This document shows positions 23,045 through 33,273 of a stretch of DNA of 64,000 bases, one piece after another (position 1 is the first letter of the stretch; each line of letters starts with the position of its first letter). A program made the translations under genes and the position numbers. This DNA comes from Chinchilla lanigera (taxonomy: Eukaryota > Chordata > Mammalia > Rodentia > Chinchillidae). Under the pieces are notes generated by a model. The model had not been told where the DNA came from. It was given only the letters and a program-made list of their open reading frames with translations, and did not search any database. The stretch spans positions 4,396,835-4,460,834 of the forward strand of contig NW_004955487.1 of the NCBI RefSeq assembly GCF_000276665.1. The letters are read 5' to 3'.

Positions 23045-23740
23045 GGGTTTCGAGGTGTACAATTCATTACGCACATTGCCATTATCATCCTTCCCTTCTC
23101 CCTCCTCATCCTTTCCTGTGTCCAGTGATAGTCTCTCTGGTCTAGTCATAGTTTCCCCTCTACTTTCTTGTCATCTTTTTTAAAGTCCACAGATTAGGGA
23201 GAACATGGGCATTTGTCTTTCTGAATCTGGCTTATTTCACTCAACATCCTGGTCTCTACATGCATCCATTGTCTTGCACGTGACAGTATTTCCATCTTCT
23301 TTGTGGCTCCACTGTGTATATATATATAATACATTTTCTTTCATCTATTCACCTGTTTTTGTTGGGTTTTTTTTTGTTTTGTTTTTTTGTTTTTTTGGTT
23401 TTTCTCCGGTACCGGGAACCAAACTCACGACCTTGCGCTTGCCAGGCAGGCGCTTTGCCGTTGAGCTAAATCCCCAGCCCCTCTATTCATCTGTTGATGG
23501 GCATGTCTTTGCTATTGTGAATTGTGCCAAAATAAATGTGAGTCTGTACATATCTCTATAATATGCTAGGTCCTTTGTGTGCACACCAAGAAGTGGTAGA
23601 GCTAGATCAAATAGTAGCTCTATACTTAGATTTGTGAGGATCCCTCATACTGATTTCCATAGTGGCCATACTAATACACATTCCCACTAGCAGGATAGAA
23701 AGTTTCCTTTAGCCCCCCTATGCCTTGGCCAGCATTTATT
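23045..23740 (-). mobile_element. L1 3' end (antisense), interrupted by an ID SINE
   Basis: 'gaatctggcttatttcactc', 'atgcatccattgtcttgcac', 'gttgatgggcatgtctttgc', 'attgtgaattgtgccaaaat' and 'actgatttccatagtggcca' are antisense L1 ORF2 C-terminus and 3' UTR, in correct order. The ID SINE at 23358-23481 splits it at 'tctattca(c/t)ctgtt'. Confidence 0.88.
23358..23481 (-). mobile_element. ID SINE, minus strand, with target-site duplication
   Basis: It reads 'ccggtaccgggaaccaaact', 'cacgaccttgcgcttgccag', 'gcaggcgctttgccgttgag', 'ctaaatccccagccc'. A T/G-rich lead, the complement of its A-rich tail, comes first. It is flanked by 'tctattcacctgtt' (23344-23357) and 'tctattcatctgtt' (23482-23495), a 14-base direct repeat with one mismatch. 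The preserved CpGs suggest a fairly young insertion. Confidence 0.93.
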
Positions 23741-24189
23741 GTTATTTATCGCATACATGAAGCATGGGTGTTTGGGCCAAGATGTGTTCAACAACACCCA
23801 CTTTCCAAGGCACAAGGGCTGGGCTCCATCTCAGAACTGGCCACCAAGTTCACTGTCAGCTGGCCCAAGAGTCCAAAGCCTTCTTTTATTCTGCTACTGG
23901 GCCTCACCAGTGAGCTCAGAAAGATTGAACTGAATATAATAAGTGCTAAATCGACAAGGGTTGAATTCTTAACGGGAACCTTTTGCCCCCTATAGTTGTA
24001 TGCATGTAAACAGATGGGCTCAAAGCAGAAACAGAGGCAGTAGCTGATGCTGTCACTCTTGTATTTCCTCATTCCAGATGTTTATGAATTTCACTTTCCA
24101 TCCAGCAAAGACACTAAGCTACATTTCTTTGCAAAACAACAGCAAAGGCAACAAGAGCAGTTGCAATGTTATTGAACACCAAACCTTCC
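23741..24189. other. Unassigned DNA
   Basis: Nothing recognised. Confidence 0.35.
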
Positions 24190-24350
24190 AGCTCAGGAGG
24201 TACTATTTTACAATTATAACTACCACACCAGCCTGGGCCACTTAGTGACTTAGCAGAGATGTTGTCTGAAAATAAAATAATAAAAAATGGTTGAGGATAT
24301 AGCTAAGCCCTGAGGCTGTGGGTTCAATCCCCAGGACTGCAAGACCCAGG
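24190..24350 (+). mobile_element. B1-ID dimer SINE, plus strand, diverged
   Basis: A B1 remnant ('accagcctgggccacttagt', 'agagatgttgtctgaaaata') is followed by an A-rich linker and an ID half ('ggttgaggatatagctaagc', 'gtgggttcaatccccaggac'). Confidence 0.8.
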
Positions 24351-24464
24351 GGGAGGGTAGTAATGGGACATATCTTTACCAGCAAGCTCAGAAAGTTTGT
24401 AGAGTGCTTACAGACTGCCTCAGGTTTTCTCAGTCTTAATTCATTGAAGAATAATTGCATGAGG

Positions 24465-24600
24465 CAATCAGGATTTAATTTTACTGATAGTCTGTCAAGG
24501 AGGAAACCGAGGTGTAGAGATGTGAAATGATTTATCCAAGATCACCCAGCTTCTATTTAGCAGAGATGACCTATTGAAATCCCAGCATCTTGCTCACTTT
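24465..24600 (-). mobile_element. MIR SINE (antisense)
   Basis: 'caaggaggaaaccgaggtgt', 'agagatgtgaaatgatttat' and 'ccaagatcacccagcttct' are the antisense MIR core ('gaggaaaccgaggc ... gcccaaggtcacacagct'). Confidence 0.85.
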
Positions 24601-24977
24601 TCTCTATATCCGGTTACCTGGGATCTTAGAGGTTGGACATGCACATCTCTAGGTAGCTGAGGTCACAGCAGCACGGGCTGGTCTCGAGGCGAAGCTTGTT
24701 TTGATGACAGGCTCTCTGGTCACCACATCAGCCCTTAGGTTCTGAAGCACGGGTGTGCTTTTAAGAAAGGAGCATGGGCCTGAGAAAGGCCAGGTTCTGG
24801 TGACGGCAGACAGCAAGGAGGACTTGATCAGTGATTTCCGTGTGGACAGTGGCTGGAAGCAGCCAGGCAGGTGTGGTTTGGGGACTCTTGCAGCCATCAA
24901 GGTGAGACGCTGTCTCCTGGGATGTGCTGGCCACGGAGAGGTGCAGAACCTTGTTGCAAGTCTAAAACTGCTCTAAG
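24601..24977. other. Unassigned DNA
   Basis: No gene or repeat recognised. Confidence 0.35.
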
Positions 24978-25170
24978 AATTTTTTTTTACTTGTGTAAGT
25001 TTGCAGTACATCATAGCTGCATTTGTTTTGGGGGACTGTGACTTGGCTATAGCTGTCTCGATCATTTTTGATCCCTCTCCCCACCCCGTGCCCTGCCCTC
25101 TCCCCCAAAGCCCCTCCCTACCTCCACCAAATCTGCCTTTTTGTTTCAATCACCTCCTATGTCTATCTGG
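24978..25170 (-). mobile_element. Possible L1 3' end (antisense)
   Basis: A T-run followed by 'cttgtgtaagtttgcagtac' and a C-rich pyrimidine segment ('ccctctccccaccccgtgcc') resembles the tail-first antisense L1 3' UTR layout. Family unproven. Confidence 0.35.
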
Positions 25171-25445
25171 AGGTGACTCCTAATCGCCGATTGGCAATTA
25201 TACCTACAAGATAATTACAAATATGTCAAGAGATATTGTGCAGGAAAGTAAATCAAATGACACGCTTTGGTTTTCTTTTTATATGTGTGACAGCGCTTGA
25301 AAATTGCAGGCAAAAATTATTTAAATAACTTGCAAACCACTCTGGTTCATGTGCAACCTAGAGGAGTTCTGGCAGTAATGAAAGTTCCTACTACTGTATC
25401 TGTACAAAGCTAAGTGGCATGCAGTTTGTCAAGTGCGTGCATGTG

Positions 25446-25482
<37 letters not shown>

Positions 25483-26686
25483 ACTTCTCTCTTGCCTGAC
25501 TTCACTTTGCATTTGCATGTTTTTTGTCAAGAGAAGCGCAGAAAGATGGGCTCCTGGTACCATATTCCCCCGGCCACCTGTGCTGTCTCCCTAACCTGCG
25601 GGTCTAGCACACTCCCGTCTTTTCTTACTGCTCCCTTTTTATTGTGCCCTTTGGGTTCTCCAGATGGCATGTCTAGCACTTCTCTTAGTATTTTAAGCGG
25701 ACCCTTGCTTGCAACATTCCCTCTAAGTGCTCTATATTTTATAATGGAGTTAAAAATAGCTCCAATCTGAGTGGAAGTCATGGTATTGGGCCAAAGCCAA
25801 GTTTAACCCAAGCCTCCCAACTCACGGGAGCTCAGTTGTTGCTTTAAATTTTGATTTTTGTGTTTGTACACGTCTCAGGCCTCTGAGAAACGACGAGTCT
25901 GAAACTGATCTCTCCTGTTAACACACACAAGATAAATGTGGTAAGCTGTGCCAGTCCTGAGCTTGGACTGGAAAGGTCCCTCTCAGCCCTGTCATCCTGT
26001 CCAAAGACTACAGTGGGCAATTACTTAAAAATGGTTTTGTTGCTGTTGTTGTTGTTGTGTTGCTGTTTTGCTTACCTCTGCTCTGCAGAAGTAGGTCTTG
26101 TGCAACCAGCAAGTCAGTGAATATGGATATCTTCTGAGATGGAGGAAATTTTCACTTCCATTCATAAGAAATCAGTTCAATTTTGCTGTCCTCTCATTCC
26201 CAGGAACTAATCTTGCCAATTCTCTCAAGACCTTTTTACCGTTTGCTTTGCTTTTGGATACAGTCAAACATGATCTTGTCCAAAAGTCCTGCTATATTTG
26301 CCTATTATTTGCCTTTGTCTTTGCTGGTTGATACAGTTGCAATAGGTTCCACATCTTTGCAAAGTAATTCTGGCAGCAAATTCCTTATACAGTGACAATG
26401 TTTGAACCTCCCTGTTGGCAGACTGGCCATTAGATTTTTTCTTTTGTTATGATGTTGTTCATTTTGGTGAATGATCATGAATCTTAGATATATTTTTTAT
26501 TTTATGGATATGATCAGGGAGTTGCTGTAGGCTTACTTCTTACATAAATTGGTACAACCAAAGTAAATTTTATTTAGTTGAATTTATGTTTAATGATTAT
26601 CTTAAACCAATGAATGCACTTGCCTTTGTTAGGGTAGCTTTAATTATTATCTTTTGGATAACAGTCTTTACAGGACCAATATGAAT
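25171..26686. other. Unique DNA with a (TG)n; possible conserved sequence
   Basis: No gene or interspersed repeat recognised. A (TG)n of about 17 units lies at 25447-25481. Retained CpGs in 25190-25280, 25560-25620 and 25860-25900 are unusual for neutral mammalian DNA but not decisive. Confidence 0.35.
25447..25481. repeat. (TG)n microsatellite
   Basis: About 17 uninterrupted TG units. Confidence 0.97.
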
Positions 26687-26737
26687 GTGGTGGTGGTGGT
26701 GGTGGTGGTGTGTGTGTGTGTTTGTGTGTGTGTGTGG
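26687..26737. repeat. Compound (GGT)n-(GT)n microsatellite
   Basis: About seven GGT/TGG units pass directly into a GT tract with one T interruption. Confidence 0.95.
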
Positions 26738-26794
26738 TGAGCATAACATGTGTTGTATGTGTATACAGAGATGAATATATTTGTCTCATATGTG

Positions 26795-27245
26795 GATACA
26801 ATAACCCCTTCTTTCGTCAGTTTCAGTTACCTGTGGGCAAATACAGTCTGAGAATATTAAATGGAAAAAATCCAGAAGTGAGCAGTTCATGAGGTTCACA
26901 GTGTGTACTGTTCTGAGATCTCTGCTGTCCTGTGTCCTCCTGTGTCCAGCATCCTCAGGCTGCGTGTTTGAGCAGCAGTCTTGGTTGTCAGATGAAGGTC
27001 ATAGTGTCACAGTGCTGTGCTCAAGTGACCCAAATTTCCTTAATCATGGACTCAGAGAGTGCAGGCTGGCAATGCTGGTAATTTTATCACAGTGGAATGT
27101 TAGACTTGCTCTATTATATAATAAGCTATTGTTTTAAATGTCTTCCTGTGCCTCAGTTATAAGTTAAATTTTGTCATAGGTCTACATTCATAGGAAAAAA
27201 CATACACATTGGGCTCTATATTCACAGTTTCAACACTCCTTGGAC
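26795..27245 (+). mobile_element. Tigger-like (TcMar) DNA transposon, internally deleted
   Basis: The left part follows the Tigger 5' region: 'cagtttcagttacctgtggg', 'gagaatattaaatggaaaaa', 'gttcatgaggttcacagtgt'. Then 'cttggttgtcagatgaagg' and 'gctcaagtgacccaaatttc' follow, and the sequence jumps to the 3' end ('gtcataggtctacattcata', 'attcacagtttcaacactcc'). Most of the transposase region is missing, so it is a short deletion derivative. No frame survives. Confidence 0.8.
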
Positions 27246-27284
27246 TGTACACCAAGCCTCAGACTGTACACTTTGCAGATAAAG

Positions 27285-27349
27285 GAGGAGCATGTGTGTG
27301 TGTGTATGCGTGTGTGTGTGTGTGTGTGTGTGATATACACATGCTCCTC
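27285..27349. repeat. Perfect 13-bp inverted repeat enclosing a (TG)n
   Basis: 'gaggagcatgtgt' (27285-27297) is exactly complementary to 'acacatgctcctc' (27337-27349). The loop of about 39 bases is almost all TG, with one 'ATGCG' interruption. Confidence 0.9.
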
Positions 27350-27663
27350 AATTTCTGGTGGGGTTATATTCCCCTCAAAATATCATAAGTTGAAAATATC
27401 AGAAGCTTTAAGTCCATTTAAAACTAACATACCAACCATTATGGGTCAGCAGGCTGGCACATGTAGAGAGGCTGTGGTTCACTCTGGTGATAACGAGACT
27501 GCCGCTGCCTTGGGTCATAAGACGCCATCATACTGCGCAAAGCTAGCCCGGGACAAGACCGAAGTGTGAATTTCAGAGCAACTTCCACTGGTGCATACTG
27601 CTTTTGCCCCTGTGCAAAGTCAAAAAATTATAAACTAACCATTGCCAATCAAGGACCCTCTGT
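27350..27663 (+). mobile_element. Tigger/MER-type DNA transposon fragment
   Basis: 'aatttctggtggggttatat', 'atcataagttgaaaatatca', 'tactgcgcaaagctagcccg', 'aaagtcaaaaaattataaac' and 'aatcaaggaccctctgt' follow the mammalian element with ends 'cctcaacttatgatggggtt ... aagttgaaaat ... gctagcccggg ... gtaagttggggaccgtctgt'. It is a nearly end-to-end short copy lacking transposase sequence. Confidence 0.72.
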
Positions 27664-28035
27664 GTTTATGTAATGTATGTATATTTGGGTATATGCATAC
27701 ATGTGTGTGTGTATTTGTGTATATGTTCATATGTGTGCATATGTGTTTATATGTAGGTGTGTGTGTATATATATGTATGCACAGGTGTATGAATATGTGC
27801 ATATGTATTTATTTGCATTTTTGTATGTTAGTGTCTATATGCATATATACATGAATATGAATGTATGTATGTGTATATGTGCATATGCAGGGATGGATGG
27901 ATATATATATGTGTGTGCATGCATGCTTGTGTCTATGCATGCATATATGAGCATGTATATGCATGCATATTGTGCATGCATGTATATATGTGTATATATG
28001 TATGGGTGTATATATGGTATGTTTGTGTGTATACA
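27664..28035. repeat. Long alternating purine-pyrimidine TATG/TGCA tract
   Basis: About 370 bases are almost entirely built of TG, TA and CA steps ('tatgtgtgcatatgtg', 'gcatgcatgcttgtg'), with only short interruptions. Frames on both strands read through (rich in Tyr, Met, Cys, Val or Thr, His, Ile). They are consequences of low complexity and do not indicate genes. Confidence 0.93.
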
Positions 28036-30785
28036 TACTCATGCATGATTTCATTGGCTCTACTCTTCTCTGTTAGAACTATCTTGGGAATTTCACTAAT
28101 GCTCATATTACTGTAAGTTTTCTCAGTGTCCTCAAATACTTAGGAACTATAAGAAACACAAGTCTACAATCTGTCATCACAACTCAGAAATCCAAAACCT
28201 CCAGAAACTTGTACTTCCTGTGTTGTGTGGCTGCCTGCTTCGAGGGAGCCCTGCCCTGACTCAACCTTGCTGAAGAGAGACCCAGCCCTCCACACAGGGA
28301 GCCCCCATTGCTTCCACATTTAATGGACCCCGCTGGGCACCCCATGCACTGAGCCCAGACCACTAGGGGTGCTGTTGGTGTGTGGCATGTGCACCCCAAG
28401 TCTTCTCCAAGGTTTGAACATCACAACTCAAGACATATTTGATAGGAAGTACTTGGGGTGTGATTTACAGGCCTGCATTTGGAAGTAAAACCAAATTTGA
28501 GAGTTTCTGGGCTATAATCTTATTTGAGTATAAATGATGAATTGTAAGTTTGGACAAGGTCAGAATCATTGTCTTGACCTCTGATGCAATGCTGACTTTG
28601 CCCAGTCACTATTTCATAAAAGGGTTAATTCGTTTCAGGGATGGAAACATTATAAAATAACCAAGTATTTGCTAAATAATATTCCCCCCAAGAGTCAGGG
28701 CTTTCTCTCTAACTGGCAAGCTATCTCCTTTTAAACTGGACCTCAGTGGCCCAGGTAGCCTGGTCTCTGTGGAGCCTCAGCTGGAATCCTCAGTGTTGGG
28801 AAAGAACTTTTGCCAAACGGTTAATGATCAGCTTTGAGGTTGTTTTAGGATGGCAGATGTAAGACCAGCTGAGTCAAAATGATGTCTCACTCTGCCCTTG
28901 TGGAATTCCTCCCTGCAAATCCCAAGCCCCTGACTCCCCCAGAGCCAAGCTGTCTTCCCCAGCTAGTGCCAACCACTGCCCAAGGTCCTTCTCCTGGAAA
29001 TAGTGATGCCAGTGTAGGTGAGACCCTACTTAGACATCCCCACTATTAAAGGTGGCTCTCAGATTTTGAAAGCAAACTCTTAAGGGACTGGACCCATCAA
29101 GCTAGGGTGCAAGAATCAGGGTGGATGTTGAGGGACATGAGGAACATTTATGTTAAAAATTTCCACAACCCTAGGTCACACACTCATGCCTGTGGGTTCA
29201 ACGCCACTCCTCTGTGCTCTGGAAATAGAGCTCACATGCACTGTTTTGTTTATCCTTCCCTGTATGCCTTTAAGATATGTACATATGAAAGTCTATTTAA
29301 CTTTGCTTTAATGGACTACTTAAAGAGGATTAAACGGCTAAGAAAGGTGGCTTGCAGTAGGGTTTAATTAGCCTTGAAATGCAGAGGATAGAAGAAGAGG
29401 CAGTGAGCATGCCTCTCCCAAGGTCAGACATGGCTAAGAAACCCCCCATCTCACAGAAGGGCTGGCTTCAGGCTGCTCCTGAGTCCTATCATTAGAGGAA
29501 GAGGAGGCATATCACAGTGGTCCAGGTGAATATTTGATTTCTGTCACTTTTAATATTCATTTTCATTTGTCTTTCACATGCTAACGGTTCACCATCTGTA
29601 TAGGAAGAGCTGCTGCCCAACCCAGAGCCATAGTTTACCGTCAAGCTGTGGTGTCATGGCAAATTCAAGGGATGACACTTTATTCTTGGGAGAATAAAGT
29701 AGCAAAAAGTGTACAAGCACAATGAGGCGCTTTGGGTTCATAGCTGGACACTATAACTTAACTACACAACCTTGGGGGTATTAAAGAAATGCTTTGTTAT
29801 CTGCATGGTTATTTGTAAGTAAAGTATTCAAGAATTGGAGATGGAGAATATTTAATATTTCCATAAGCAACCGTGGGAACTTTGCTCTTTGGCCACGATT
29901 CTTCGTGGGGTGTACATGTCTAACCTCAGGCACACATATGGTCTCCAGTATTTAAGAGGAAAGAAGGTCAGATAAATGATGAGAGAAACACAGCCTGCCC
30001 ATCCTCCCAGGGATTTCATGACGTGCAGAAAGCATTGGGAAGGGGGTCCACTGAGAAGTAAGCAGGCAGACCAGCGAGGGAAGATGGACCCCTGGCCGGT
30101 GTCAGCAGGAAACAAGGAGTTCTGTCCCATGGCTCAGCCCACAAGGACTGGTACACAGATCGCTCTCTGGGGCCTGCAGAGGTGGACCCAGCTCTCTAGA
30201 TGCCTTGATTTCCTGTTGCACAAGAGGCAGATTTAATCACATGTATTTCTCCTTTTTGAAAAGCATTGGAAGACCTATGGAGGCCTTTCTGCAGTATTAA
30301 GAATGTGCGTGTCTGCGTCTGTCTCTCTCAGTATTTCCTGCAAACAGACAAACTGTCCTGTAGTCCTTTTTCATTAAGGTGTTACTTGTGCATATTTATG
30401 GTGCTTCAAATTTGTGTTGCAGCTCAGGAAACTCATGCTATCTGGTACATCTCTTTGTGTTCATTTATTTCATTTTAATATTTGTCACTGGATGAGAAAT
30501 AGTATGCTAAAATGACAGAGACTGAAAATTAGAGATTGATCCAGATGATGAAGACAGAAACAAAACCTTGCATATTAGAAAAGCAAGATATTGATATAAA
30601 CTTAACTTCGGCAGTTATAAATTGGATTCTGTAATTTTTTTATTTTATCAAAAGCGTGCATCTTCTTAGATTTAAAAATCAGCAGCTCCACAACAATTGA
30701 AAGAATAGCAGTCACAGTCATCACTCCATCGCCAGAAGTGAACACTTTCAATGATTTATTCTGATGTGTGTCTCTCCCCTTCTGA
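28036..30785. other. Unassigned unique DNA
   Basis: A 2.7-kb stretch with no supportable gene, RNA or repeat. Short overlapping frames occur on both strands without motifs. Confidence 0.45.
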
Positions 30786-30842
30786 ATTTTATTGCTTGCT
30801 TGCTTGCTTGCTTGACTGACTGATTGATTGATTGATTGATTG
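30786..30842. repeat. Compound (TTGC)n-(TGAC)-(TGAT)n tetranucleotide repeat
   Basis: About five TTGC units, then TGAC units, then about five GATT units. It sits at the 3'-tail side of the minus-strand SINE that follows, a common birthplace for microsatellites. Confidence 0.93.
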
Positions 30843-31025
30843 TAGTAGGGGCTGAATCCAGAGCCTTTTCACTCAGCTATATCCAAGGCCACTTTTTATT
30901 TTTTTTGTTTTGAGAAAAGTTTTGCTAAGTCTCTAAACTGCAAACACTGGGCTTGAGTATGCAATCTTCCTGCTTCAGCCTCCCAGAGTGCTGGGATTAC
31001 GAGCGTGTGTCACTCTCCCTGGCTG
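30843..31025 (-). mobile_element. B1-ID dimer SINE, minus strand
   Basis: An ID relic ('gtaggggctgaatccagagc', 'tcactcagctatatccaag'), a T-rich linker and an antisense B1 body ('ttttgctaagtctctaaact', 'cctgcttcagcctcccagag', 'gctgggattacgagcgtgtg'). Confidence 0.9.
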
Positions 31026-31307
31026 AATTCTATCTCTGCGCTGCTCTTTTTTTGTTTCTGATTGAGATCACACCTACTGGCTTACTGATCTGGAAGATGA
31101 GGCTGTAGTTTTCTTATGCCCACTCCAAATACCCAGCACTTCCTGTAAACCGAACTTCCAAACCCAATTACATTAGGATTTTGACAGGAAATATCACCAT
31201 GTCCTTTTTTCAACTTTATGAAAAAAAGATAAAACAAAATTTCACAATAAAATAATAAGAGAATAGCAATAGTTAATACGTTACATGTTGTTATCTTTAT
31301 TTGTTTA
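31026..31307. other. Unassigned DNA
   Basis: Nothing recognised. Confidence 0.35.
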
Positions 31308-31398
31308 TTTATTTTGGTACTGGGAATTGAACTCAGGAACTCAGGACCTTGGGCTTGTCAGGCAAGTGTGGTTCCGCTGAGCTATATTCTCAGCCCCA
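31308..31398 (-). mobile_element. ID SINE, minus strand
   Basis: 'ggtactgggaattgaactca', 'ggaccttgggcttgtcaggc' and 'tgagctatattctcagcccc' are an antisense ID core. The phrase 'aggaactc' is duplicated near the B-box. Confidence 0.88.
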
Positions 31399-32441
31399 AG
31401 TTGTTATCCTTAAAGTAGTTTCTCAGAATAAAAAGCTATGGGCATAGAAATTTCTTCAATCAATATTAGCACAAACCTTCCCTTTCAGTGACTTTAGAGA
31501 TACTGATAGTATGACTGACTTGCATTTTTTTCTCTTTTCCCTACTGTCCTTTCATATTTCATCCACCATAGTTCCTTTTTCCTTTTGAACAATTTCTTCC
31601 CATTTCACAATATCTATTGTACATTTTAGACCTTATTTACTCTTTCAAATTCTCACACAAGGGAGACGATCCCATGTTAATACATGTTTACACATGTGAC
31701 TTATTTCACTTATGAATATGATCTCAAGCTACATCCATTTGCCTATAAAAGTCTTGAGTTTATCCTTCTTTATGGCTGAGTAGTACTCCATTATGTAAAA
31801 ATACCACATCTTTTTAATGCATTCCACCACTGATGGGCATGTGGGTTGTTTCTAAGATTTAGCTATTACAAATTGTGTTGCTGTAAACACGAGTGCACAT
31901 ATATCACTGTAGTATGATGTTTTTAATTCTTCTGGGAAGATACCCAGAAGGAGAACAGCTGGGTCAAATAGAATCTCTAATCCTAGTGTTTTGAGGAATC
32001 GCCACACTGATTTCTACAGTGGTTGTACCAGTCTACACTCACACCAAGTGGGAAAGAGTTCCTTTTCCCCCAAAGCCCCTCCAGTATTTGTTATTGGTTG
32101 ATTTCTTGATGATAGCCATTCTTTCCAGGGTGAGATGGAATCTCAGTGTTGTTTTAATTTGCATCTCTCAAGTGACCAGTAATGTTAAACATTTTTTCAT
32201 ATATTTATTGTCACGTGTATTTGTTCATATGAGAAGTGTGTTTTCATCTCAGATATCCAGTTTTTTATTGGGTCTTTGAATTTAGGGGATTGAGTTTTTC
32301 AATTCTTTATATGTTCTAGATGGGAGTCCTTTGTCTGAGGGACAACTGGCTATAATTTTTTCCCACTTTGTGGATTGTTTTCTCATTTTGTTGGTGATTT
32401 CTTTGGATGTGCAAAAACTTTTCAATAAAATGGCATCTCAG

Positions 32442-32536
32442 GGCCTGGGGATTTAGCTCAGCGGCAAACGTGCCTGCCTAGCAAGCACAAGGTCGTGAGT
32501 TCGGTTCCCAGTACCGGAGAAAAACCAAAAAAAAAA
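32442..32536 (+). mobile_element. ID SINE inserted in L1, with clean target-site duplication
   Basis: 'ggcctggggatttagctcag', 'cctgcctagcaagcacaagg', 'tcgtgagttcggttcccagt', 'accggagaaaaacc' plus an A-tail. Flanking L1 'tggcatctcag' is present at 32431-32441 and again at 32541-32551. Counting the shared A's, the duplication is up to 15 bases. The near-intact A- and B-boxes and the perfect duplication mark it as among the youngest insertions in the window. Confidence 0.97.
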
Positions 32537-32827
32537 AAAATGGCATCTCAGTTGTTGATTCTTTGAAGTATTTCCCATGCAATCTGGGCATTGTTTCTGA
32601 ACTCTCTACTGACACCTATATCTTCAAGATTTCTACCTACTTTCTCTTCTAATAGATTTAGTGTTTCTGTTTTAATATATAGATCCTTGATCCATTTTGA
32701 CTTTAGTTTAGTGCATGGTGAAAGACATGGGTCTAGTTTTAGTCTTCAGCATGTAGAGGGCAAGTTTTTCCAGCACAATTTATTAAAGAGGCTATCTTTC
32801 CTTCAGTCAATATGTTTGGCCCCTTCA

Positions 32828-33139
32828 TTAAAGATAGCTGAGTGTGTTTGTACTTGCATCTGCAACTTGTAAGCTGTTCCACTGATCCTTGGGTCCACTT
32901 TTTTGCCAGTACCAGACTGATTTTATCACAGTAGCTTTGTAGTATAACTTCAAGTTAGGGATTGTGATGCCTCCTGCCTTGTCTTTGTTGCTCTGGATTG
33001 CCTTTGCTATTCTTGGTCTCTTCTGGTTCCAGATGAATTTTAGAAATGTTTTCTCTATTTCTGTGAGGTATAGTAATGTTATTTTGATTGAGATTGCATT
33101 AAATCTGTATAACAATTTTTGGAGTATGGCAATTTTCAC
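32828..33139 (-). pseudogene. L1 ORF2 remnant, post-RT region
   Basis: About 103 residues read without a stop from 33139 down to 32828. They include '[11 protein letters not shown]', '[14 protein letters not shown]' and '[19 protein letters not shown]', the highly typical segment downstream of the L1 reverse-transcriptase palm. The upstream frame is broken and then interrupted by the insertion at 33274-34061. It is a decayed non-LTR retrotransposon fragment with no function expected. Confidence 0.93.
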
Positions 33140-33273
33140 TGTGTTGGTTCTTCCTATCTATGAGCAAGGCCATCTTTCCATTTTCTGATGTCCTCTTCTA
33201 TCTCCTTCTTCAGAATACTGTAATCTTCAATATACAGACCTTTTATTTCCTTTGTTACATTGATTCCTAAGTA

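Noticed and set aside
27642..28116. Tyr/Met/Cys-rich frames of up to 123 residues, resembling small membrane proteins
   Set aside because: They arise from alternating TG/TA low-complexity DNA and appear on both strands.
32442..32536. A tRNA-Ala gene
   Set aside because: The A- and B-box similarity comes from the tRNA-derived ID SINE. The element has an A-tail and a target duplication, with no acceptor-stem pairing.
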